DNA of 15,058 bases from UBA4582 sp964228885 (GTDB lineage: Bacteria; Pseudomonadota; Gammaproteobacteria; Pseudomonadales; Azotimanducaceae), in the NCBI GenBank assembly GCA_964228885.1, contig CAXRCG010000189.1, positions 1-15,058 on the forward strand, read 5' to 3'. The notes beneath the pieces were generated by a model. The model searched no databases and was not told the DNA's origin. It worked only from the letters and a program-made list of their open reading frames with translations. Below are positions 1 through 7,020 of this stretch, piece after piece; position 1 is the first letter of the stretch, and every line of letters begins with the position of its first letter. The translations under genes and the position numbers were made by a program.

Positions 1-159
1 GTTGTTTTTAAGTGCGCTTTTGAATAACGGGCGACTATGTTTTTGCCTTGCAGACGGTAAGACGCCGCCCAAAGAAGACAATCGAATTGGACCCGCCGGC
101 AAGCAAAAAAAATTTCAGCGACTCAATTTGCATCTTTGTCAATTTAGATTATTGCAATT

Positions 160-975
160 TCAGCGTTGATTAAAGACTGGTTCGCGCTTTTCGAGAAAAG
201 ACGCCATGCCTTCTCTTGAGTCTGCTGTGTTACGGTTTGCTATCACTGCCAACCGTTCAGCTGACAACAATTCCTCTAGAGATCTATCTTCCGAACCAAC
301 AATGACATTCAACATGCTTCGCACTGCGCCTGCCGGTTGTTTTGCTAATTCATGGGCAAGCGCGACCGCACGAGCTTTAAGCTCGTTCAAAGGCCATACT
401 TCATGCACGAGACCAATGCGATAAGCCTCTGGACCAGTGATCTTTTTAGCACGCAGAATAAGATCAAGCGCATGATGACTACCAACACATTTAGAGAGTC
501 GCGCACTACCACCCCATGCAGGAACTGCCCCAAGTTCCATTTCCGGCAATCCAATTTGTGCATTTTCTTCTGCAGCTAACCTGAAGTGGCATCCCAAAGG
601 TAGCTCCAGCCCACCTCCCAGACAATAACCAAACAGAGTAGCTATCCATGGCTTGCCCATATTCTCTATTTTCGAAATAACATTAAGGCGTTGATCAAAC
701 ACAGCATCCGCACTTCCTTTGACTTTTATACCCTCGGGTAACTGTTTTAAGTTCATGCCAACTGAAAAATTCTCGTTGCCTTCACCCGTTAGGACGACGG
801 CACGTATGGCCTGATCCTCTGAAATTTCATTGACCAAGATCTCCAATTCGTCCATAAAATCCAATGACATCCTGTTATACGGCGCATCATTAATCGAAAT
901 AATGGCGACAGCTTCATCACGCGTAAACACTAATGATTCTGATATATGGTTCTCTCTTTTGGTGTCTTTGCCCAT
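160..975 (-). CDS. Enoyl-CoA hydratase/isomerase (crotonase) family protein
   Basis: The 271-residue product is a full-length crotonase-fold enzyme, a cytoplasmic family that hydrates, isomerises or cleaves acyl-CoA thioesters through an oxyanion hole. The oxyanion segment FSVGMNL lies at residues 70-76 and the second oxyanion glycine is in LGGGLELPLGCH (119-130). Glu124 and Glu145 (in GLPEMELG) align with the two catalytic glutamates of true enoyl-CoA hydratases, so hydratase chemistry is possible; the exact acyl-CoA cannot be read. The loop EMELGAVPAWGGSARL is the usual one before the C-terminal helices. The start is supported by a GAGGAG Shine-Dalgarno seven bases upstream of the ATG. It stands alone, with about 500 bases to the next gene upstream. 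Family call is firm; specific function is open. Confidence 0.9.
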   Translation of the reverse strand: MGKDTKRENHISESLVFTRDEAVAIISINDAPYNRMSLDFMDELEILVNEISEDQAIRAVVLTGEGNENFSVGMNLKQLPEGIKVKGSADAVFDQRLNVISKIENMGKPWIATLFGYCLGGGLELPLGCHFRLAAEENAQIGLPEMELGAVPAWGGSARLSKCVGSHHALDLILRAKKITGPEAYRIGLVHEVWPLNELKARAVALAHELAKQPAGAVRSMLNVIVGSEDRSLEELLSAERLAVIANRNTADSREGMASFLEKREPVFNQR

Positions 976-1130
976 GCAACTGCTCCTCTCGTGCGCGAGT
1001 ATTTTCTTTCACTGCTCCTACAATATCTGTCAACAACACCTGACATCAAGTTGGCGTTAATTTTCGTATCGGATTAAGCGTAGTCGAACCCTGTTACTAT
1101 TTTTTGTGTTGGCACGCAGCAAATCGTCAT

Positions 1131-1155
1131 GCTGGCAGAAATTATTTCTGCCAGC
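1131..1155. repeat. Perfect 11-bp inverted repeat with 3-base loop
   Basis: GCTGGCAGAAA at 1131-1141 pairs perfectly with TTTCTGCCAGC at 1145-1155 around TTA. No T-run follows on either strand, so it is not a standard intrinsic terminator for the leftward gene ending at 1483. It may be an operator, an RNA-stabilising hairpin or a repetitive extragenic element. Confidence 0.6.
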
Positions 1156-1227
1156 AGTTTCGCCTGATCACCTGAGGGGTGCAAACCACCCATCGCCTAA
1201 TCGCGCCGTGCGCTCAAAGATTATCCC

Positions 1228-1241
1228 TTTGACGCGTCAAA
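1228..1241. promoter_or_regulatory. Possible operator palindrome TTTGACGCGTCAAA
   Basis: The 14 bases form a perfect palindrome in the region upstream of the enoyl-CoA hydratase gene, about 255 bases from its start. The form fits a dimeric regulator site, but no regulator or promoter is tied to it, so function is only suggested. Confidence 0.3.
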
Positions 1242-1482
1242 ATTTCTTGATGATAAGCTTGGCGAGTAAAGACTCTCGCTAGCATATTTGTTTGATTGCG
1301 CGCACCGATCGGAGACCTGAAATTTATGGGATCAGAGTAAACGTCTTCCACCTTTCCATTATTAACAGCTCAAGCTTAGTCCGAGCTTTTTTATGCCAGG
1401 CACAAGACTTAGTTTCATTAATAAACGATACCTTGCAAATCAGCAGGTTCACGCTGGCACTCTACACTGACCCTCAAAATCG

Positions 1483-2628
1483 TCAGCCGATGTGATCGAC
1501 AACCTTGAGATGTTGTGCTATTTGATCAATCTGGGTCATCCAGCTATTAACAAGTTTTAGCGAGGAGGGCGCAGCAGTGACGCCAAATTTGATCTCTTTC
1601 GATAGTATCGCCTCAACTGCCAGCGATACCGGGATTGACACCAATTTTGCCATGGCAGTTATCTTTTTGTCACCCCACGCATCTAGCACGTAGGTCTTGT
1701 TGTAGACACTTTGACCATCTTTCTCTGCTTTGAATTCAACACAGAGTACAACCCGGTCTGGGTCATTTTCGTCATAAGCGTGTGCTGTCCAGAACGCATC
1801 AGACATTTCTTTCAAACGGGCATCCCCAGCTTCACCTTCTAGGGTCTCGATTTCGGTAAACACGTCTGCCCACGCATCTGCCCATCCATTTAATCGCAAC
1901 GTGCCACGAACGAAGTTTTTGATTTTCCAATCACCACCAAACTTATAGTCTTCTATAAATGGCAAGCTATCTCGATTTGGATAGACCTCAAAACTTTCGG
2001 ACTCTGGCAAAGGCGCAACATACGACCCGAGTGCTTCCCAGGGGCGTGACGTTTCAAGGTTTTCAAAATCACGGATAGATTTAGAGGGAGAGCGAAGTGC
2101 TTTTAATACTCCCAATGGAGACCAGCTGAACTTATAGCGAAAATCATTTGGAATCTTAGGAACACCGCCACAGTAAGATATGAAGCTAATGTCGTTATTC
2201 ACATCGTAGGTAGCGGATGCGCGGTAGTCTGCTATCAACCAGTGGGCCATGAGATGGTCAATACCCGGGTCTAGTCCCACTTCGTTTACCATCATCAGTT
2301 CCAGGCGCTTGGCTTTTTCATCTAACGCGCGCATTTCAGGTGAAATATAAGATGAGGAAACAAAGTGTGCCGAAGCTGCGATGCATGCGTTTGCCACTGG
2401 CACATGCCATTCACCTGGCAGCATAGAAACAGCGACATCGCCCGCAACTAACGTGGTAGAGAACTCATCGAAATCAAAATTTTTGATATTTGAGGTCAGG
2501 TCGCCAACAGCAAACTGTGCTTTTTCTATCGTGCGGTTCCACACCACAACATCATAGCCTGTCTCGATAAGTCGCCTTAAACCTGGAGCAGCGGACAATC
2601 CTGTACCCAGCCAGTGAATTTTTGACAT
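1483..2628 (-). CDS. Saccharopine dehydrogenase-like NAD(P)-dependent oxidoreductase
   Basis: The 381-residue product has an N-terminal Rossmann fold with the dinucleotide loop GTGLSAAPG (residues 8-16) and the family hallmark NEVGLDPGIDHL (115-126), after a SSYISPEMRALDEKAK segment typical of saccharopine reductase/dehydrogenase proteins. Family members make or break saccharopine in lysine metabolism by NAD(P)-linked reductive condensation of 2-aminoadipate semialdehyde with glutamate, but many bacterial relatives have other, often unknown, substrates. Nothing nearby belongs to lysine metabolism, and no lysine 2-oxoglutarate reductase domain is fused. The ATG follows AAGAGA, a weak Shine-Dalgarno. 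A copy of dispersed repeat A lies about 100 bases upstream of the start. Family is clear; substrate is not. Confidence 0.85.
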   Translation of the reverse strand: MSKIHWLGTGLSAAPGLRRLIETGYDVVVWNRTIEKAQFAVGDLTSNIKNFDFDEFSTTLVAGDVAVSMLPGEWHVPVANACIAASAHFVSSSYISPEMRALDEKAKRLELMMVNEVGLDPGIDHLMAHWLIADYRASATYDVNNDISFISYCGGVPKIPNDFRYKFSWSPLGVLKALRSPSKSIRDFENLETSRPWEALGSYVAPLPESESFEVYPNRDSLPFIEDYKFGGDWKIKNFVRGTLRLNGWADAWADVFTEIETLEGEAGDARLKEMSDAFWTAHAYDENDPDRVVLCVEFKAEKDGQSVYNKTYVLDAWGDKKITAMAKLVSIPVSLAVEAILSKEIKFGVTAAPSSLKLVNSWMTQIDQIAQHLKVVDHIG

Positions 2629-2730
2629 AGTAGTCTCTTTCTATTTGATGGTGTGATGAGTAAATATTTGATCTGACGGGGCTTCAGCGCCACTTTAACT
2701 TTATCAAGCCACATCAGAAACTGCAGCGAG

Positions 2731-2790
2731 GATAGGGGAAATAAACCACATTTTCTGAAGATCGGTCAAGTATGGTGATAGGCTGACCTA
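2731..2790. repeat. Dispersed repeat A, copy 1
   Basis: Bases GATAGGGGAAATAAACCACA followed by TTTTCTGAAGATCGGTCAAG match three other intergenic copies at 3998-4055, 5521-5576 and 12626-12683. Here it lies upstream of the leftward saccharopine dehydrogenase-like gene. After the common core the similarity fades into a GGCTGACC-like stretch shared best with the 12626 copy. Confidence 0.8.
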
Positions 2791-2940
2791 GTGAAGAGCG
2801 ATTAGCCGAGGTGCTTTTCTGTTGCACGGGAGAAATGAGATGCCGTGGTTTTAACCATTACATAGTGGCACTTAAGAACTAGCCTATTGTAGCGCTCACG
2901 CCTTCATACGCTTGCTTAAGCAAGAATTGTTGCGTCAGCA

Positions 2941-3084
2941 TCACACGGGTGGCGGTTGCGCTTCGATGTGATCCACGATCTTCTGAATTATGTCTGGGTT
3001 AGTAACATCGGCGAGATGATCAATGACAGGAATGCAAACGCCGACGCTTACATTGATAACCCGGCGACCAAATCTTAATTGCGG
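2941..3084 (-). pseudogene. C-terminal coding remnant of an unidentified gene
   Basis: Read leftward, this 47-codon open frame begins right after the TGA of the membrane-protein gene and is in phase with it. It ends with VIDHLADVTNPDIIQKIVDH plus IEAQPPPV and a stop. A 47-bp core (2966-3012) recurs at 10799-10845, where the same frame reads DVTDPNIIQKI. The differences include several silent third-position changes, as expected of once-coding DNA. There is no start codon with a Shine-Dalgarno. The family was not recognised. A non-coding repeat is the alternative. Confidence 0.4.
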
Positions 3085-3939
3085 TCACGTTTGTTGACTC
3101 AAGATATACTCGATGATGCTTGGCGGTGCGACTACCATCGCCATAAAAAAAAGATATCCCTCTACAATGTGCCAATTCTTGATATCTAGCTTGCCGACAT
3201 CACCCACTTTATTTTCTGAAATGGCGTAAATTAAAGTGGAGAGATAGATGGCTAGTGGAACGAAAATAGAAACTGAAATGGCACTGACTCTTAGAACGAA
3301 ACTACCATCGTCCATCCACTGGGTCACGATGATAAACATCATCACGCCAATAACTGCTTGAAGCACAACGTTATATGCGCTCGCAAAAATTAGCCTTTGA
3401 CTTCGGGTGCTGTTGCTTGATTGCAGCAAGTACAGCGCGATAAAAGATCCAAAAACCAGTAGAACAATTGGCGGATGCCATAGTTGTAACAGTGGGAATT
3501 GCGCAAATACGATAAAGCCTATAACCGGTAGTAAAAGCGTAAGCGCGATAGCAAATAAGCAGGCGGCTCTATTCCTTGCACACCTGTTTTCTCCAGCGCG
3601 AGCATGCATACAAGATAGAAATAAAAGTCCTGAAGTTATAAGGGACAGGAAAATACCAATAAATCCAGAGCCGGCGTCTGATGCCTGAACCAGTGACAGC
3701 AGCGATATATATAACCCTACGGGTACTGAAATTGAACGAACTGTAAATGCAACCGAGGTGCCCGCCATTGCTCGTAGCAAAAGGGCGACTAAAACAATCG
3801 TCACAAAGACCACAGCACTTGCCAAAGTCTCTATAGGATAAATGGAAGCACCAGACCACCAGAAAGTGAGACCAAGCGTGCCGATGAAAGTTACCAGTCC
3901 TAGTAATTTTCTCTGAGTCTCCACTCTGCTTTCGGCCAT
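3085..3939 (-). CDS. Multi-pass membrane protein of unknown function
   Basis: The product, 284 residues from the chosen start, has about eight long hydrophobic stretches (for example LLGLVTFIGTLGLTFWW near the N-terminus, VVFVTIVLVALLL, ACLFAIALTLLLPVIGFIVF, PPIVLLVFGSFIALYLL and a last one near FFMAMVVAPPSIIEYIL). It is therefore predicted to sit in the inner membrane with short loops. No transporter, enzyme or sensor motif was recognised. The frame is open upstream to an ATG at 4017, but that start lies inside a copy of dispersed repeat A. The ATG at 3939 is preferred because GAGG sits eight bases upstream and MAESRVETQRKL is a normal cytoplasmic lead-in before the first membrane segment. 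No function is inferred. Confidence 0.7.
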   Translation of the reverse strand: MAESRVETQRKLLGLVTFIGTLGLTFWWSGASIYPIETLASAVVFVTIVLVALLLRAMAGTSVAFTVRSISVPVGLYISLLSLVQASDAGSGFIGIFLSLITSGLLFLSCMHARAGENRCARNRAACLFAIALTLLLPVIGFIVFAQFPLLQLWHPPIVLLVFGSFIALYLLQSSNSTRSQRLIFASAYNVVLQAVIGVMMFIIVTQWMDDGSFVLRVSAISVSIFVPLAIYLSTLIYAISENKVGDVGKLDIKNWHIVEGYLFFMAMVVAPPSIIEYILSQQT

Positions 3940-3997
3940 CAGTCCTACCTCATGAATCGTTATCTTAAACAGTGTTTTTCGAGATTTCAAAAGTAGA

Positions 3998-4055
3998 GGA
4001 CAGCGGAAATAGACCACATATTCCGAAGAACGGTTATGTCTGTTGGTTGCTGATA
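3998..4055. repeat. Dispersed repeat A, copy 2
   Basis: The copy carries CAGCGGAAATAGACCACATA followed by TTCCGAAGAACGGTTATGTC. It lies immediately upstream of the leftward membrane-protein gene and overlaps that gene's longest possible open frame. Its TTCCGAAGAACGG part matches the 12626 copy, while the other two copies have TTCTGAAGATCGG. Confidence 0.75.
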
Positions 4056-4107
4056 TTCAGTCAAATTTAGGGCCCAGTGGCGTGGTGATCCTTTATTTGG
4101 TCAATGA

Positions 4108-4353
4108 CTGCCAGTGACCCTGCGCATGTGCGCGCTCGCCTCTGCTTTGCTCTTGTTCATGCTGAATATAACTGGCATAGGACAAGGCCCATACCTTGTC
4201 GGTATCGCTAACGACCTGCTTGCCACAGACTACAGGATTGACTCGCTGCGTTATGCGCTGTGTCATTGTGTTTTAGCAAACCTTTGCGGAGCTTTTCTGC
4301 ATTTTATGGGTGCAAGATCATTGCGAGCGAATTTGATTCTACTGAGGCACTGA
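4108..4353 (+). pseudogene. Decayed C-terminal fragment of an MFS transporter
   Basis: The 79-80 residue open frame reads as the last two transmembrane segments of a major facilitator superfamily permease: ALASALLLFMLNITGIGQGPY, then VGIANDLLATDY, then SLRYALCHCVLANLCGAFLHF and a basic tail ending SLRANLILLRH. Intact members are around 400 residues or more, so roughly four fifths of the gene is missing. An in-frame TGA (4105-4107) ends the reading frame upstream. The only start is a GTG without a Shine-Dalgarno. The fragment therefore looks like a relic left by deletion or recombination rather than a small gene. The similarity call rests on recognised MFS C-terminal pattern, not on a search. 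Confidence 0.6.
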
Positions 4354-4479
4354 TGATGCAGAAGGTAGTGTAGTCTCAAAAACAACAGGTGAAGTGAACC
4401 ACGCACAAGCGGCATTTCCTGGTACGAGCCACTCTGGTAGGTGTGCTGTCGGCCTGAATTTATAAACGCTACCCAAAGA

Positions 4480-5466
4480 TCAATCGTAAAGTCCTCGAGG
4501 ACTCGTTTTTTGGCCGGTCAAGTCTGGTCCCTCTTCTCGCCACCCATTGAAAGTTTTCTCGCCCAATAGTTTTGCGAACGTTGGATCATCGGCGTAGCGC
4601 GCGAAAACTTCCGGATATCTATCATCGCCACGTCGTTCCTGAGTCGACATAAATGGTCTGCAAAAATAGGCGGCCAGGTTAATGCGTGTCCCTGGTACAT
4701 CCCGTCGCCAGCCTCCATGCCATGTATTTCCGTGCCAGATGACCGCATCGCCGGGTGCTATTTCCACCGTTACAGCACCGCGAGGGAGCTCCCAGTTTAC
4801 CTCATCAAGCTCTAATGGACTTAGCTTCTTGCCCATAATGTCCACTAGTGTCTCGTCGCCGGATTTCCAATTCTCATGCAGTGTTGGTTGTCGTTTTTTA
4901 AGATGACTGCCGGGAAATATCACCAGGGCGCCTTGCTCCTGACTGTAAGGCGTGAGTGCATAATTGCAGTTGGCGATTGGCGCTGCGTCGGTAAGGAAGC
5001 CATCAGTTTGTCCATCTGCGTGGATTCCTAAGGGCATGCCGCCCGGTCCTCGAAAATGACTACCCATTGAGGAAAGAACACAGCTTTCTCCCAATAAATA
5101 GTCAATCAACGCCAGAGGTTTCGGTTCAAGCAAGATTTCCGGAAAAACCGCGTCATCGAAAAGAAGATAATGCTGATAGCTCATCCCGTTGAAGTCATCA
5201 TTGGTCGCGGTGTCAGGATCAATCGATTTATGTACAGTGCTTTCAACTCGCCGGAGGATCGCCGCTTTTGCCCTATCGATTCGATCTTGAGAAAGGACAG
5301 ATTTTAATATCGTATAACCCAGAAGCTTGAGTTCTAATAGATTGCTCGTTAAACCCAATGTATCAATACGCTTCAGGATTCGCTTCAAAGCTGGGTCGTT
5401 GGTGGCGGCAAGAAGAGGGGCAGTGAATTGCTCACTTGCAGCTTCTGATGGATTCAATTGCGACAT
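4480..5466 (-). CDS. Phytanoyl-CoA dioxygenase (PhyH) family protein
   Basis: The 328-residue product is an Fe(II)/2-oxoglutarate-dependent dioxygenase of the PhyH group, cytoplasmic enzymes that hydroxylate a substrate while converting 2-oxoglutarate to succinate and CO2. The metal-binding set is complete: His149-x-Asp151 in GIHADGQ, distal His250 in NTWHGGWRRD, and Arg261 (GTRINL) placed to hold 2-oxoglutarate. The double-stranded beta-helix core also shows QGALVIFPGSHLKKRQP (178-194) and PGDAVIWHGN. A GAGGAG Shine-Dalgarno six bases before the ATG fixes the start. The end RPFMSTQE is shared in form with RPYMRVQH of the divergent dioxygenase at 6044, so the two are probably same-subfamily paralogues. 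Substrate is unknown; alkyl or terpenoid acyl compounds are only guesses from context. Confidence 0.9.
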   Translation of the reverse strand: MSQLNPSEAASEQFTAPLLAATNDPALKRILKRIDTLGLTSNLLELKLLGYTILKSVLSQDRIDRAKAAILRRVESTVHKSIDPDTATNDDFNGMSYQHYLLFDDAVFPEILLEPKPLALIDYLLGESCVLSSMGSHFRGPGGMPLGIHADGQTDGFLTDAAPIANCNYALTPYSQEQGALVIFPGSHLKKRQPTLHENWKSGDETLVDIMGKKLSPLELDEVNWELPRGAVTVEIAPGDAVIWHGNTWHGGWRRDVPGTRINLAAYFCRPFMSTQERRGDDRYPEVFARYADDPTFAKLLGEKTFNGWREEGPDLTGQKTSPRGLYD

Positions 5467-5520
5467 TTACATCTCCTCTTCGTTGCACTATGCGTTTATG
5501 GTAGACGTAAACGTGACGGA

Positions 5521-5576
5521 AGATAAGGGAAATAATCCACATATTCTGAAGATCGGTCAAGTTTGGTAATTATTGA
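5521..5576. repeat. Dispersed repeat A, copy 3
   Basis: AGATAAGGGAAATAATCCAC followed by ATATTCTGAAGATCGGTCAA is nearly identical to copy 1 at 2731. It lies about 55 bases upstream of the leftward PhyH gene, so three of the four A copies sit just upstream of leftward genes in the same orientation. Confidence 0.8.
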
Positions 5577-5793
5577 TGTTTAGTCTAGTTACGACCCACC
5601 GGTATGGTGATTGCTGCTGTTTGGTAGCCTGAACCGGATATCTTTACGACGCTTAACATAACCCTGCCGGTAACCGGGTGAGTATTAGCCCTAATTTGAC
5701 GCTAACGATGACGCTAGGTCTACGATTGAATCCCTATGATGCCTTCAGTATGCTGGTGAACTCACCACCCTGTTGCCATGCTTTCCCTGTGGA

Positions 5794-5816
5794 CCTGGCC
5801 TCTCACTGAGGCCAGG
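5794..5816. repeat. Perfect 9-bp hairpin in the PhyH divergent region
   Basis: CCTGGCCTC pairs perfectly with GAGGCCAGG around TCACT. No T-run follows on either strand. It lies between two divergent promoters, so it is not placed as an ordinary terminator; it may be a REP-like element or act in an untranslated leader. Confidence 0.55.
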
Positions 5817-5973
5817 CTCGTAGAAATTCAGCGCAAAATTTACGATGAACAATTGTCCAAGTCTGAAACCGAAAAGCGGAATTCAGCTTAAAGCCAGTGA
5901 GCAATTCTCAGTATCTGTCCACTAATTTTCGGTCAACATGATCGCTACAGATACCAATGTCGCTCTGACTAGT

Positions 5974-6015
5974 AAGTCATAGATGACTTCCATCTTATTG
6001 CACGACCGTTATAAT
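5974..6015 (+). promoter_or_regulatory. Promoter -10 and operator palindrome of the rightward PhyH gene
   Basis: A consensus -10 hexamer TATAAT is at 6010-6015, predicting transcription from about 6022 and a leader of roughly 20 bases before the ATG at 6044. The -35 is poor. In its place AAGTCAT and ATGACTT form a perfect inverted repeat two bases apart (5974-5989). A weak -35 covered by a palindrome suggests control by a dimeric regulator, either activator or repressor. Confidence 0.55.
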
Positions 6016-6043
6016 CAAGTTCACTTTACATGGAGGTCATGGA

Positions 6044-6859
6044 ATGGGACTTGCGAACTACAGTGTCTATCCTGACGTAGACAATCTGATGGCGGAGTTT
6101 AAACAGTATGACCTGTTTGAACATGTGGTCGAGTTGGAATCTTATGGTATGACCATCGTACCGCCAGAGAGAATGCAAACCAGCGAAGGGTTTATTGATC
6201 GACTACGGGATGCCATCGTTCGTACATGCGAACAGCGGAACGACATCACCATTGGCGATGTAAAGACAGCCAGTCCATCTGGAGGACAGATGTTCCACAA
6301 CAGTTGGGATCTGTTGGAAGAGGATGAGGTATTCGTTGAAGCAGCTGTTAATCCAGTCGTGCTGGCGCTGGTGCGCTGGTTACTCGGTCAAAGCGCAGTG
6401 TTTTCAGGCCAGACCTGGATTATCAAAGCGCAGGGAACGCCGGGACTCGGTCTGCATAGTGATGCTCATGGCGTTCCTTCCGGTGCAGGTCAGATTGCAC
6501 ATATGTGCAATGCGTCCTGGATCTGTACCGATTATGAAAGTTCTTCAGATGGGCCCACGGTCTTCGTTCCCGGCAGCCATAAGTATGGCCGGGCAACATT
6601 ACCCCATGAAGCTAATCTTGAAAATACGCCTTACAAGTTCGTTCCACTCATCGCGAAGGCAGGTTCGCTAGCGATCTGGAATGGTGCAACCTGGCATGCA
6701 TCTCAGAAGCGCACGAATCCTGGCCTGAGAGTGACATTTGTGCAGAACTATATGCGCCCTTACATGCGAGTTCAGCATAATTATGAAGATACTTCTCCTC
6801 AGTTACTTGAGAAGTATCCCGAGTTAAAGAGAGTGATTGGCAAGTCACTTTATCCCTAA
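6044..6859 (+). CDS. Phytanoyl-CoA dioxygenase (PhyH) family protein
   Basis: The 271-residue product is a second Fe(II)/2-oxoglutarate-dependent dioxygenase of the PhyH group. Metal ligands are His138-x-Asp140 (GLHSDAHG) and His218 (GATWHAS), with Arg229 (GLRVTF) for 2-oxoglutarate. GPTVFVPGSHKYGR (170-183) and AGSLAIWNG are the usual core strands. A GGAGG Shine-Dalgarno seven bases before the ATG supports the start. It is transcribed away from the 328-residue PhyH gene, which has a longer N-terminal part. The two share the metal motif spacing and an RP(F/Y)M segment near the end. A terminator-like hairpin follows the stop, and the selenoprotein gene starts about 160 bases later. Substrate unknown. 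Confidence 0.9.
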   Translation: MGLANYSVYPDVDNLMAEFKQYDLFEHVVELESYGMTIVPPERMQTSEGFIDRLRDAIVRTCEQRNDITIGDVKTASPSGGQMFHNSWDLLEEDEVFVEAAVNPVVLALVRWLLGQSAVFSGQTWIIKAQGTPGLGLHSDAHGVPSGAGQIAHMCNASWICTDYESSSDGPTVFVPGSHKYGRATLPHEANLENTPYKFVPLIAKAGSLAIWNGATWHASQKRTNPGLRVTFVQNYMRPYMRVQHNYEDTSPQLLEKYPELKRVIGKSLYP

Positions 6860-6878
6860 GAAGATTCCCAGAATCCAG

Positions 6879-6923
6879 AAGGGTCTCGGATTGCTCCTTT
6901 CATGAAAGCAGGAACAGACCCTT
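6879..6923 (+). terminator. Terminator-like hairpin after the rightward PhyH gene
   Basis: AAGGGTCT (6879-6886) pairs perfectly with AGACCCTT (6916-6923), and CTTTCATGAAAG (6897-6908) forms a smaller palindrome inside. Only a short TTT follows, so termination may be partial and some readthrough into the selenoprotein gene is possible. Confidence 0.5.
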
Positions 6924-7020
6924 TCGCCTGATCCTTAGCACCAGTTGAAACTAATTCGTTGCCGTTCCAGAATGCTGACAAACGGCTCGTATAACAGAAC
7001 TCAACCGATAGGAAAGCGCT

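Larger units (their letters stand above)
976..1482. other. 507-base intergenic region with two strong palindromes
   Basis: No convincing gene is seen between the saccharopine dehydrogenase-like gene and the enoyl-CoA hydratase gene, both leftward. A perfect TTGACA on the minus strand (1028-1033) could belong to the hydratase promoter, but no good -10 lies 17 bases from it; TTGATG plus GATATT just upstream is an alternative. A perfect 11-bp hairpin is at 1131-1155, a GGGTG/CACCC hairpin at 1177-1191, and a perfect 14-bp palindrome at 1228-1241. The small open frame at 1292-1495 has no start signal or recognisable content. Confidence 0.5.
2629..3084. other. 456-base intergenic region with repeat A and a coding remnant
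   Basis: The stretch separates two leftward genes. It contains a repeat A copy (2731-2790) and, directly after the stop of the membrane-protein gene, a short open frame that looks like the end of a lost gene (2941-3084). Nothing recognisable is seen in 2791-2940. No clear sigma-70 promoter could be assigned. Confidence 0.5.
5467..6043. other. 577-base divergent intergenic region between two PhyH genes
   Basis: This region separates divergently transcribed dioxygenase genes and should hold both promoters. It contains repeat A (5521-5576), a perfect 9-bp hairpin (5794-5816), the palindrome at 5974-5989 and a consensus TATAAT at 6010-6015 for the rightward gene. No gene is seen. Confidence 0.6.

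Noticed and set aside
1367..1392. AGCTC/GAGCT hairpin followed by six T on the plus strand
   Set aside because: It would terminate rightward transcription, but no rightward gene lies upstream; the stem is only 5 bp.
1292..1495. 67-codon plus-strand open frame
   Set aside because: No Shine-Dalgarno, no recognised content, and it overlaps the end of the opposite gene.
3072..3090. TGA at the end of the membrane-protein gene as a second selenocysteine codon
   Set aside because: The following frame is a repeat-linked relic with no redox motif, and the protein ends naturally at the stop.
3940..4017. Extended N-terminus of the membrane protein
   Set aside because: The upstream ATG lies in repeat A and lacks a Shine-Dalgarno; the ATG at 3939 has one.
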